A stretch of 64,000 bases of DNA from Hymenolepis diminuta (taxonomy: Eukaryota > Platyhelminthes > Cestoda > Cyclophyllidea > Hymenolepididae). This document shows positions 53,517-64,000 of the stretch, one piece after another. The stretch lies in the NCBI GenBank assembly GCA_900708905.1, contig CAADRB010000018.1, forward strand, positions 2,471,243 through 2,535,242, in the 5' to 3' direction. A model generated the notes under the pieces. That model was not told the DNA's origin, did no database searches, and saw only the letters and a list, made by a program, of their open reading frames with translations. The position numbers were made by a program, and so were the translations under genes. Within the stretch, counting starts at the first letter, position 1. Every line of letters begins with the position of its first letter.

Positions 53517-54373
53517 TCACCCATAATTCGGGGCAGCAAAACAATAAATCCTTTGGTTATATCTTGCAACACAGACAGCATTTTTAGAAGTCTTGTATTT
53601 CAATAAATACACACTACCATAGCATCAATTAAAATTGCGTTAATACCGTCATCATTAGGCTTACTTTTAAAGCTTTAAAAATACAGAAATTATCCTTTAG
53701 AATAATCGGCATTGCTTGCATTATTTCAAAATATGCGTGCAACTCATGCATAATGTTGAAACGTGACGATTGAATGAAAATGACTATATCTTCAATCCAG
53801 TTGATCATTACAACCGTTTCTCCGAACACATCCACAGGTATTTTCTTCTCAATCTTCTCGATTTTTAGGCATTTTGAACACCAAGCTGACCTGGATGGAG
53901 TTAAGCAGAATTTATTATTTGTGATAAAGTAGACAGTGAGTTAAAAATAATGGCTAACCTACCATTCAGGTGTAGGGGTGAAATAATAAAAATCCAGGTA
54001 AATATTTGAGACAGTTGTGATGTAATCATATTGTCCATTCATTTGTCTGAATGTCGGGCAGATTGTTCTGATCAGGGTGTCATCCATTGTCATGAACGAA
54101 GCACACGGAGCATGGAGTCCATAGCAAACATCGATTTGATTGCATTTTGTACCATACCGCTGACAAGGATCTCAAAGTTTGTTTTGTTATTTCTCACCTC
54201 CAATGGAGAGCATGATTCTATCAGCACCAAGGGAGTTATATTTTGAATCCAGAAACTAAAAGGTTACCATTAAATTCAGTTAACGTGAAGACTTTTCGTT
54301 TTAGTGGATATTGACAGGAAGCAGTGGTTGCTAGAAGAAAAACAATGAAGCATGTTACGTGATAGTTAGACAT
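53517..54373 (-). CDS. Candidate Cys-rich secreted protein, 207 residues, with a 20-nt microexon
   Basis: Model on the minus strand: exons 54268-54373, 54198-54217 (20 nt), 53963-54159, 53665-53890, 53517-53591; 624 nt, phases consistent, introns 37-75 nt, AATAAA downstream. Exon 1 encodes a clear signal peptide (MSNYHVTCFIVFLLATTASC). The mature protein has ten Cys, an even number: CSPLERYGTKC, DVC, APC, TIC, EWSAWCSKC, FC, VC and YC. WSAWCSKC followed by a late C-x9-C recalls a thrombospondin type 1 repeat, but the spacing is not canonical, so this is only a hint. The middle, 127-180, looks helical. An N-E-S site sits at 35-37. The last acceptor (atacaag) is weak; a second frame through the last exon is also open. 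No homologue is recognised. Confidence 0.5.
54198..54217 (-). other. 20-nt coding microexon (ESCSPLE)
   Basis: Between a 50-nt intron (GTAACC ... ctgatag) and a 38-nt intron (GTGAGA ... cttgtcag). Including it joins the signal-peptide exon to the Cys-rich exon in frame. Reading straight through instead gives a stop. Very small exons of this kind are typical of the micro-exon genes of parasitic flatworms; the link is by architecture only. Confidence 0.45.
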
Positions 54374-55742
54374 TTTGCCAAAGACCTCGTTATCTGGACT
54401 TTTATTCAATAAATAAAATTTTGATATCCAGTAAAATATTGAACTCTAACAGCTTCATTTAACAGGTGATTCTCCTTTTATGCCTTGAACTAAGTTGTAA
54501 TAGTCTAGAAGCAGACATTTTACCTTTTAATTCGTGCACTTGCAATACTAAATCAACTCCTTCGATTGAATATTTTAAAGATAGTTTGCATGAGTTTATG
54601 CTATAACAGGATATTGAAACTTGACACACAGATTGGACATAATACTGAAATTATATTTATAATGTAGCATGTAGCCCTATAGTAAAATTAGTACTACTAT
54701 CAGCATTAGTAATAGCAGAAGAAGCTGTCAGATGAGCATGGAAACCACATCCTCCTCCTCTCCAAATTTGGTTTTTTAATAAATTAGGAGATTTCTATTC
54801 TTCAAAGTTTCGAAAACGGCAACTTATCCTCAATCCACTGTGTATGAGATATTTTACGCTATATTTGATGTTGAATTTTATGTAGATTCAGCTCCAGCAG
54901 GGATCATAGTTATTAAAAACAATCAATCAGCTGAAAGTATAATATAAACATATATATATATAATAATATAAACATATTATGTCCCACATTAGGATTAACA
55001 ATATCCAATTTTCCATTGTGGAAAACACAGTAAGGTGTCGAGAATATTATGGATTGGGTTCACTGCACAATGTAGTGCAAAATTGAAGAAATTGGAGAAA
55101 TAGACGGAATAAGTCACTTATATCGCTAGATCTGTACGGCGGTGTCCTGGAAAGTCACTCCGATTTACTGATAAACTAATTTCGCAAGATTTCAGTTAAG
55201 TCTGGTGTATGATGTCTACACATGAAAATTGGCGTCAATGTGGGTACCTATGTGCACACGCGCACACCCAAAATTCTAAGGATATTGCTGTCAAGATCTT
55301 ATCGATTCCGATCGTCAGGTGACATTGGGTGCTTATAGCAGAAAAAAACTGAAACCGGTTAGCAATATGTCGATTAAATGATAGAGGAAGGGATCAGAGA
55401 TATTGAAATGAAAGTCCGGGTATTGAGAGAATTACTCTATTCGATTTCTGGTTTCGGTTGTGCAATATTTACTTAATTGCAGTTCATATTCCAAAATTCA
55501 AATTTCATAATTCGTCACCCGCACTACTGAGTATATTATTGCCAACGCTGCCCAGTGCTTATTGATTGGTTTTTTTATAATGATCTGTCTGCCATTTCAG
55601 GTCGTCTATTTTCTCTCAAAGATTGAGAAAGCATAACGATCTTTCATGATTTCAAGCAACTTATATAGCAGCGCTGAGGTAGCTCATCGGCTCCATACTA
55701 TTAATACCCAAAGTAGTACAAAATAATTTAGAATTTTTGATC
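54374..55742. other. Intergenic, includes a short TA repeat
   Basis: It separates a minus-strand and a plus-strand candidate gene, which are divergent. TATATATATA simple repeat lies at about 54950-54963. No further feature is supported. Confidence 0.45.
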
Positions 55743-56578
55743 ATGGCTAGCAAATCGAAACAGTTAACAAAAAGTTTGACAAACGATAACGGGAATAGGA
55801 TCAAGGGGATCAGCTCCATAAATTTAATCAATCAACTCACCCGGATATATAGATTTTTCCGTGTTTGGCTAAAAAGCAGTTCCTTCCACCCCAAAAAGAT
55901 TGTAATCTTCATCGAATATTTGTCAAAGCATAATTATTTGTTCCTGCAGTAATGCTCTCAGTCATTTTGCCACATAGGGATAACATAGAAATGTATATTT
56001 CCGATCATTTTTCCGTATTCAGTCGAGTTCCTGGATGTGTTCATGTAAAATGCGAACGTGTTGGCATCGATTTTCCAGTGGTCGCAACTGTGTCGTCCTT
56101 CAATTTCTATCGGTTTACATTTCCCAACTTACTTATATTTCAGAAAACCAGACCACTTCTATCTATGGTACCTGAAAGCATAAATTCGAAATTGAATAAG
56201 TTTTTAGGATATATTTTCCTAGCATTTTGTTAGCATTTACTGAAATTTAAAACGGTCATTGGTATTAAATCGCAGTCTATTTGCCTTAGTTATCACATTC
56301 TGTGTACCTTCCCTCTAGTTCCTATCAATACTTGGTGCCTCGAAATAAGTTTTAATATAGGCAAGTTATGGAGACTTTCAATAGAAGTTCAAAATCGAAG
56401 TTTCCTCTACTTAGACTTGTCCGTCGGATATCCTCAAGTAACTCCCTTAGCTGGCACTTCGTTTCTTGTGGATCTTTCAGAGCCTCTTCATTATATTAAT
56501 CATACTACATCAAAAATTTCCAAATACGCGGAGCTCTACATAATGTCGGCACTTTCACCCCTTGATTATGGTTTATAA
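55743..56578 (+). CDS. Candidate orphan gene, 218 residues
   Basis: Model: exons 55743-55860, 55950-56228, 56319-56578; 657 nt in phase. The last exon is the strongest part: after acceptor ttccctctag a frame without any ATG near its start runs for 86 codons (WCLEISFNIGKLWRLSIEV ... FLYLDLSVGYPQVTPLAGTS ... SALSPLDYGL) and ends in a stop, with protein-like composition. It looks beta-rich, and the YPxxxP pattern is vaguely like RWD-fold proteins, which I do not press. The first donor (GTGTTT) and second donor (GTTAGC) are poor, so upstream joins are uncertain. The ATG at 55952 is an alternative start. No signal peptide, no known domain. Confidence 0.35.
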
Positions 56579-57205
56579 AGTGTGTTATATATGGTCACAT
56601 TACTATTCTATTTAAAGTTCTAATGCTTGCTCGCTTGTGTGATGTGCTAAGTCTAACTGAACTCAAATTGCTTCAAGATTTCTCCTAAAAATGCTCTACT
56701 TATTTATATTAGGTAGAATTTAAATTCTCTAAATGTCTGATCTAATTAATCGACATGTGCACGCCGCAAGTACATCAATACTAGTTGCCTTTGAATGGAA
56801 ATTGCTATTTATGAAAATTTAGCTAGATATTTTGTACCCGCTTGTTCACTGCACGTTCCGACAGTTAGCGATGATATATTAGGGATGGTAACATCATAAA
56901 ATTGTTATTTTAGCTTTCACAGTCCAATTCAAATTTGGATAGAGGGAAGGCATCCCCAAACTCCCTCACCATTCATCTCACGTCTCTTTAACGATCTTAG
57001 CCAACCCTCTCTCTTAAAAATTACGTTTATCAGATGATCAGTCTAACCGCGGAATATGCAAGTAGTAATGTTTATCCAAAGAGATTAATAATATTAAACA
57101 CCAAATTTATGAAATTTAATTACATCTTCAGTTAAATTAATGACATTTGACGTTCAAGATATTTAAATAGACTTTTTAAATCTTCATTACGGAATTGTTA
57201 CTGAC

Positions 57206-57441
57206 CTTTCCATGTTCTCTTTAATGCCTATTTTTTCTGGCTTGAGTCGACTTATAATTGTCACAATCAGTGAAAAAACTGTCTACTTTCTAAGGCAATC
57301 TAGAAATTAACTTCTCCCACCTTCCAAGATGTCCATTTTGAAATAAACTTAGCAGCCTCGTTTATGTGAGTTCTTCCAACGTTAGCTCTGCTTCTGTAAA
57401 GAGTCCATGTATCCACACCTTGGCTTTCCTCATAGTCTTCT
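57206..57441 (-). other. Two exon-like fragments of an unresolved gene
   Basis: Minus strand. One frame, about 57321-57441, reads DTWTLYRSRANVGRTHINEA and KFISKWTSWK up to donor GTGGGA. A second, 57206-57278, follows acceptor agacag and reads SLIVTIISRLKPEKIGIKE up to donor GTCAGT. Both look coding, but their phases do not join directly, so an extra small exon or an error would be needed. No start or stop is assigned. W-x-x-W recalls the WSAW of the secreted gene at 53.5-54.4 kb. Confidence 0.25.
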
Positions 57442-57549
57442 CTCAAGATTTAATCATAGAGTATCTACATAAGCTTATCTAGGGCATTATTAATAGGAAT
57501 ATGTCCTTGTATTCTTACTGTTAGAAGAAGTTAAAGATAAAAACTTGTA

Positions 57550-58605
57550 TGCGCTTTACCAGACGTGCTTTTAAAATAGCATTTGATCTCGGCCAAATTA
57601 ACTCAGGAGGAATATAGATATTGGCGATAAAAGTATGATGTTAGAAGCAGGAAGACAAAAAGAATACAACTACGCAACAAAGAACTAGTTTTAACTTACA
57701 TGAAGCACTTAACAATAGGTAATGATGACACAGCGGAGACTTTCACTACCACATCTATTGGGATCATTGAGCAAATGGGAGAATTAGGCACATAAAGGAT
57801 ATGTAGGGAAAGTTGTCACAGTAGAGTATTCCAGTTCGCATAAGATGGTACAGAGCGTTTATCAAAGTCAGTGAATTGCGAATATAGTGGTCGCTCTCCA
57901 TTGATACTAATTTGAGAGGTTAATTGCGACATTGTTTACATTAGCGTGTAAGATATCACTGCATAGTTGAGTGATACACTTCAATTGAAGTTTGGTTTCG
58001 TACATGGAAAGTTCTGGAATGCTACATTTAAGAATAATGATAATCCTCTTTTACTGGTTCGTTCTGCCTGAATTCTTCAAATTGTTCTCATACTCTAGTA
58101 GTGATCTTGGCAACCTCAACTTGAAGTTCTTAATACTAGTCTCAAGACTATGGAAGGGATACAATTTTCACACCCATAGGAATAACAGTCTTGAGTTCCC
58201 CTGATAAGAAATTTGCCTTCTGCTGTCCCACTCCTGACCAGTATTAAGCAACACTGTTAGTCAGTGGATCTCCTATTCGACCGAACAAAATTCTCGATAA
58301 ATGAATAGAAGCGTTTTAAACTACTCTCAACAGTATTTTTCTCAGTAAAACAGATAGTTACATGCTTACACAGGACGACTGAGCAGTAAATGTTTGCCTT
58401 CAAAATCAAATAATTTGGTAATTAATCATCTATTTCATGAAATTATCCTTAATGAAAGAATCCATAACTTGCCACTTCATTATGTTAGGCAAATAATGCA
58501 ATAATATGCACTTGCATCTACATAAACCGTGAGGAACTCTGCTATAAAACTTTGATTTTGAATTTTGCTTGATAGTTTTTGGTGGTTAATTTATCCATCT
58601 AAGTA
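57550..58605. other. Intergenic, nothing firm
   Basis: One minus-strand frame near 57700-57800 (MIPIDVVVKVSAVSS...) ends at a good donor (GTAAGT) but has no partner exon. No other structure is supported. Confidence 0.35.
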
Positions 58606-58825
58606 TGTGCTACTGTAATGGTGCGTCGGTGGTGTGTTAGTGGTGCATTGGTCATCGTGCACGTCTACTGTAATAAACATCACGGGTTTAATTCCCATCC
58701 GCGCACACCCAATGAGTGGAATGGCCAACCGCACTGGTTGAGTTTGGCTAATATAGAGGGTAGCAGAATTCAAGTTTCTCATAAGGGAGGTTATATGACA
58801 CCACTCTAAGATGAGAGTAAACTTG
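58606..58825 (+). repeat. tRNA-derived SINE, best preserved copy
   Basis: TTAGTGGTGCATTGGTCATC forms the A-box region and CACGGGTTTAATTCCCATCC the B box. Then come GCGCACACCCAATGAGTGGA, GGCCAACCGCACTGGTTGAG, GGCTAATATAGAGGGTAGCA, CAAGTTTCTCATAAGGGAGG and a tail CTCTAAGATGAGAGTAAACT. It serves as reference for the family. The length of about 200 bp and the internal polymerase III promoter are typical of SINEs. Open frames on both strands here are fortuitous. Confidence 0.8.
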
Positions 58826-61084
58826 GGAATTATAATGGTGTGTATTGTTCCAATTTATTACACTTTCCTCGAATTTAACTTTTATCTTTATTCCTTAAAT
58901 TATTTCATGAAAAATTTCACCTATACTTACCAAATCATTTAGTTACGAACACTTCATGTTTATTCTCTTGATAAAAACTTCTAAATTGTCCTAATGTGCG
59001 TCACCCCGACCTTACTATTCAGTTCGTCACCTGAGCCTGTCACCCATGACCTGCGATCAAGTAACCTGGACTGCATCCATGTGCAGGAAACTCGGTGCTG
59101 TTCACTCGCTGAGTCAGTGCGTCCTAACTGATGGAGGGTCTGATCCAACTTGTTTATCTCCAATCCTAAACTATTTCAACCCTCTGTATGAAACCAAACG
59201 TCATACTGCTGTATCTATTTCATCTACCTCGCATCCACCAACGGTAACCAACAGCTACAAACCATTTCATTTCTTCTGGTCTCCTATCTCATCATATAGA
59301 CTGCGAGCAATAAATCTTGCTCGTGCAATTGCCTTTTGTAGCTTGTTGCTGTGATTGAAGATAGAAGGTAAAACTTCAAGAAGAGCTAATGGTAAAAATC
59401 TGATACCTAACTGGTAGGACATCCTTCTAATTCGGCTCTCATACATTGATTTGAATAACCAACTGTGTGTGTAAATTTTAGTCAATAAAAAAGCAACTGA
59501 AAGCATATTTCTCAAATATTGCACATCTGGTCACGCGGAATACAAACCGCACTAGTTAATTCTATTGAACATGCGCCCACAGGACATCTTCCCTCTACTC
59601 AAGTCACCTATCAATGCCACGTCTCTTAACGAGCTTGCTAGCTATTATTATTCACAATATTTAAATGCGACTACTTATTTCGAATCAATGGAAAAGTCAT
59701 TAATAATATTGACACTGATTTGCTTGATTTCTTCATATTATAGCAGTTTGGGATACTTTCACTGTATAATCAATTGAGAACAATTAAGACTAAATCGGGT
59801 TTTGTTTTAATGGTATAGTAGATGGTTAACAGTGATTACAACAGGAAAACATCTAAAGCGAAATAGATGATTTTTTGCTAGCAGAAACTTTCCTTACAAT
59901 AAGAGGTATGTAAGCAGTCAAACCTTCAAAGACGATCCAACACAAAATCTCAGAAAATATGGCGGACTGTTGGTAATGCCGAAATCTCTAAATTACTTTG
60001 CATCAGTATGCTGCCAAAATGCATTAAAACGTAAAAAACCCAAGAAACGCATCAAGGCAAATGCAATTAACAGTCCGGAGATAAAGCAACCAAACAATTA
60101 TCCACTCTGTTACCCTTCAAACCTGTATACTTCCCACTCAATATTAATTACCTGCTATCCATGATTCAAAAGCAATCTTTTTGATTTTTCTTATATCCGA
60201 TTTTTCATTGATTAACCGTTCTCCATGACATTTTAATTAACTACCCTTCATTCTCTGTTTCAATTCATTCTTGGGCTTACCATTCATGATAATATTGTAT
60301 CATCAGATGCAAGCATCCATTTCCCTCATCTAATTCTTGTAACCCCCCGAAGAGCAAAACTTACAGTTTTTACAGGACAGTTACACTCAGACCAATTCAA
60401 AACCGAAAATTTGTGTCTCCTTTATGCATCACAATGCTGGGAAGAGGATTAGGGAGAGTCACCAATTTGTGGAGGTGTAGCTACTGGTTCCTAGGCTTCT
60501 TTTTTCTCCTTTCCCCATCGGTCACTATTTTACTCACTACAATCTTCATCATGGTTTGCCAATAAAAATTCGGTCTACATAACTGTTGTGTTCTACTTTT
60601 AGAACTGTTGATTGGTGTTGTTAACTATCAGCCTCAGTAGCTGCACTTCACAAGGTCATTCAGAGGTTCTAGTTGCTGACCACTTGGTTACTTTGATGGT
60701 TGATTGTAAACAGTTCAGTATGAAAGACCAATGAGTCAGACTTAAAATTAGCAATGAAAATTATCTCTAAACTCCTACTCGTTGATGATACACGTATCCA
60801 AGGTTGCCGCTTTCACTTATGCGCACTACGTGTTACGGTGTCACGAGACTCATACTGTGTGTATTTTTGTATGTATTATTCCCTATAAATGCTGTCAAAA
60901 TTATTCGCACTAGTTGCATAGGTAATCCATTTTTGGACTTTCTGAAAGGGGGACAAGAAGATATGCAGTTTTCAGGGGCTTAAAGTTAAGGATTAATTTA
61001 GATATATTAGAACTTCCAGAGTAAAGCAGAAATTTGAGACTTTTCATCACAAGCAAACAACCAGGCATAATGTCGTTGGAAATT
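58826..61084. other. Intergenic with a few orphan frames
   Basis: A GC-richer stretch at 58995-59170 is unlike its surroundings but not identified. An ATG frame at 59571-59777 encodes an N-terminus with two N-glycosylation sites (NATS, NATT) and a hydrophobic segment. A Lys-rich frame lies at about 59976-60164 (LKRKKPKKRIK). Neither has partner exons, so no gene is called. Confidence 0.35.
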
Positions 61085-61200
61085 AGGTGCACCTCTAGTA
61101 ATTGGAATGTCCGATTGCATTGGTAAAATGAATGACAAAAGTCGAGATTCCCATTAAGGAAGACCCATAATGCTACCATTCTACCCAAGATGAGCATTAT
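61085..61200 (+). repeat. SINE copy, 3' part
   Basis: GGAATGTCCGATTGCATTGG matches GGAATGGCCAACCGCACTGG of the best copy, and ACCCAAGATGAGCATTATAA is the usual tail. The tRNA-like head is missing. Confidence 0.65.
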
Positions 61201-63169
61201 AAACGCTTCCCTAAATGGACTTTGAAGTAATCAGGGCAAAGGATTTATGATTCTTTAAATCAGGAAAACCGCTCCCTTTCGAAGCTCTAACCTTATCTTA
61301 GCTGCATTCCGTTTTTTTATTTTATCATCTTCACATAGAAAATGGGAATGATAGATTTTAAAGTAGTTTCATAGTCATCTCATTTTCAGGTAAATTTTGC
61401 AGTATTCTTTTATTAGATACTAAGTCTGTCAATTAGTAGACAGTCTTTATGGTGTTTGATATGCTAACATCTTCTTATCTTAACTTTATTGAGATATTAT
61501 CTATGACAAATAATCGAGGATATACATGTAATTCCCCTTTTACATGAAATAAGTCTCTCTGCAGGATTCACCATCTAAGATTCGCCTTTTTTTCTCACCC
61601 AAAAACAGTTAAGTATAGCCTAGCATTGGTCTTCACCAGATCCTTGTGTATGCAGATTTAGAATTTTCCGATTTTGATGACAGATTAGTCAATACGTCAT
61701 CTTCCCTGCGTAGGCCTACACATAGACTTAGTCTTTAAAGTTGTTATAAATGTTTCAATTATCTTTCAGCAATCAGAAACTTGTAAATAAAAATATAGAT
61801 ACGTGGAGAGGAAATTTCATTTCTTGGAAGTTTTATTTAATTACAGCTATAAATAGCTTCCGAAGCCTGATTATTTTCAACCAGGAGAGTTCGTGTTAAA
61901 TATTGGTGAGAACAGATACCTATCACTTATTACCTCTATTTCCATCTGCCGCTAGGGTTTCATCTAGAACCACCCAGATATGAAAAGTTGAAAATGCTAG
62001 TCAGTAATTGAAACAACCGGATATCTGAAGTTTGACCACCGAGATATTAATAAAGAATGTTTGAAGTTATATATTACTGAGTTTCTAGGGAACCATCTAG
62101 ATCTGAAATAAGTCAGCATATTACTTTTAACTCAACGAAAGTCATTTCATGATAGAAATACCTCTGCCTATGTACAAATATGATTATAGAATCAACTAGG
62201 TCCATGATTGGTCTTTAAAATAAGAGTGAGAATACTTCATTATCCCACATGAGCATTAGGAAGGCGGCAGTTGATAAAACTAATACCCAAGAAAAGAACT
62301 CCATTTATAGGCTCTACTCTGAACATCGAAAATACTCCATTTTGTTTTATATCATTAGGTCATGTCGTTCATTGATCAGCATTAAAAATGGAATCCACAA
62401 TTTGACAGATATGCTTGTTGACCACTACGCCATGGAGTGCTATTGGTGAAATTAATTTTGGATATAAATTTAACGTCATGATTTCATTGTCCTACATTAA
62501 CGAGAATGATTTCCTACAAGTGAAAAAATGCACCAGATTTTGGTTTTCAAATAGAATTTTGGTGAAAATTGTCTATTTTCTTATTCAATTGGTCAGTTTA
62601 TTCTGAGTACAAAGCCTGCAATAAATTTCAATGCATTCAATCGCGATATACAGTATGTAAATGATTTCATTTCTCTTCTTTTATAATCAGACCGATTTGC
62701 AATTGATATAGGCTAGAAAGTCTTCAAATGTTCTGAATTTCTATTTCAGACATTCCCTGATTACTACCGCTATGTAAAATATCAGTATTCGAAACAAATA
62801 TCTATTCAGTAGTCTTTAAAATAATTAACATCAACAAATATCTTAAAAATAATAGACGCCAATTACAAAGCGAGCTCAAGGGAAACGTTATAGAAACTTC
62901 TTCATACTAGTAGGAAAATTTTTAGAAAACTTTGATGTCGTATTTGAACTTAATTCATCAAACAGTAGGAGTTCGAATCAAACTGTTTATGGTGATTTGT
63001 TGCAGCCTAATCTTTCTAAAACCTTGAATATATTAGATTATATTAATAATATTTGCAATTTCATATTAGTTACTTACGTACCCTTTACATGAGCTTCTCG
63101 ACCCGTTACATGGAAGATCCGGATGAAATTTCTAGTCACAAAGTTGACATTTTTATGGAATAATGGTTA
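61201..63169. other. Intergenic, nothing supported
   Basis: AT-rich DNA. Two overlapping plus-strand frames at 62249-62606 lack splice support and recognisable content. Confidence 0.45.
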
Positions 63170-63330
63170 TAGGACCTGTCTGCGAGGTGTTCACAGGGTT
63201 CGATACCCATCCACTGAGTGGAATGGCCTACTGTCTTGTTAAGTCTGGTCAGAGTTTCTCGCCAGGTTGGTTCCATGATGCTACTTCTTTACCCAAGGTG
63301 GCTATTGAACCTGCATTTCTAAACGGATTG
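63170..63330 (+). repeat. tRNA-derived SINE copy
   Basis: ACAGGGTTCGATACCCATCC (B box), ACTGAGTGGAATGGCCTACT (body) and TTTACCCAAGGTGGCTATTG (tail). The A-box part (CTGTCTGCGAGGTGT) is worn. Confidence 0.7.
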
Positions 63331-64000
63331 GGGTGTTATTAGTAAATAACCTACTATCTATTTATTCTGTCTGGCACCACTGCCGCATTCCTGTAATGTT
63401 ACGTATTCCCTGCCAGATATATAATTTGGAATGATGCAGTTCCGGGTAGTTTTTTAATTAATGTCTGGGTGAAGAAAAATTTTCCGCTGGTCTCAGTATT
63501 GGTTTTCATGCATGGTGAATATATAAAATTATATCAATTGAAAATTCTGACCATTCTTCGCACATTATATATTCAATGAACAGATTCATTGAATATGATT
63601 GATTGTAAGTTCATCAACTCTACATGTCTGTTTAAATATTACCATTTCACAAGAGGGGCGTTCCTCAAAAAAGTCTTGGGAAGGATTTGATCGTTTATTT
63701 TAGCTTAGATTTTTATTACATTACATCCAAGTCATCTGATGTCAAGTCTCCCGTTTTAAGATATATTCCTGATTTCAAGCGTCTTTGACAATGAAAGAGA
63801 GAAATAGAAACACTTTAAAAAGATATCTTTACAAGCTTTTCTCTAGCATGTTAATCCTTCTCCTGATTCCTCAAATTTATCAAAAACCAGGGAAATTTCT
63901 AACTACAAATGAATATTTTTCTGCAGAAATTCATTTAATTCCAAAATTGTTATAGCCAGATCACTTTGCTTTCTCAACTTTCGGCAGGAAAAATATGTTG
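63331..64000. other. Right edge, nothing supported
   Basis: AT-rich sequence to the window end. I see no gene, RNA or repeat. Confidence 0.45.

Noticed and set aside
54948..54965. TA-rich tract as a possible regulatory element
   Set aside because: It is simple sequence, common in this AT-rich genome.
58591..58809. Open frames of about 63 codons on both strands
   Set aside because: Both lie over a tRNA-derived SINE and are explained by its sequence.

Overview
The window looks like about 64 kb of an animal nuclear genome, not a bacterial one. It is very AT-rich (roughly two thirds A+T), has spliced genes on both strands, long stretches without genes and a scatter of degraded mobile elements. 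A parasitic flatworm (tapeworm or fluke) fits best: the 5'-most introns are only 30-50 nt, old tRNA-derived SINEs are interspersed, and orphan secreted-protein genes are built from tiny exons. This is inferred from architecture; no species-diagnostic sequence was found. One N at 25192 points to a draft assembly.

Three genes are clear. (1) RAD54, minus strand 14632-18088, reconstructed as 16 exons and an intact 744-residue Snf2-family recombination ATPase; its ATG stands alone in front of a 32-nt intron. (2) A type I membrane protein of the Shisa/WBP1/VOPP1 type, plus strand 19869-24399, 6 exons, 286 residues, with a signal peptide, Cys ectodomain, one membrane segment and a tail with PPxY motifs. 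RAD54 and this gene are divergent and share a 1.8 kb upstream region. (3) An SLC6 sodium/chloride-coupled transporter, minus strand 31999-35295, 9 exons, 593 residues, with one likely GC-AG intron whose 78 nt are open in frame.

From about 49 to 57.5 kb lies a group of short-intron genes I do not recognise. One is a 175-residue secreted protein (49399-50095) followed by a look-alike exon at 50615. One is a 207-residue Cys-rich secreted protein on the minus strand (53517-54373) that includes a 20-nt microexon. One is a 218-residue candidate at 55743-56578. More exon-like fragments lie on the minus strand near 57.2-57.4 kb. The exon joins were worked out by hand from splice sites, phase and downstream AATAAA signals, so they are models. 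This cluster is the most promising place for undescribed biology.

Mobile DNA: the left edge holds the 5' end of a hAT element (terminal repeat ending at 444, BED zinc-finger transposase start at 170). A broken mariner-type transposase covers 35834-36960. At least ten degenerate copies of one tRNA-derived SINE occur on both strands. Two further repeat pairs (28.7/37.1 kb and 11.0/30.5 kb) are visible. The remaining space (about 0.5-12.5, 24.4-32, 37.3-49 and 57.6-64 kb) is AT-rich with no gene I can support.
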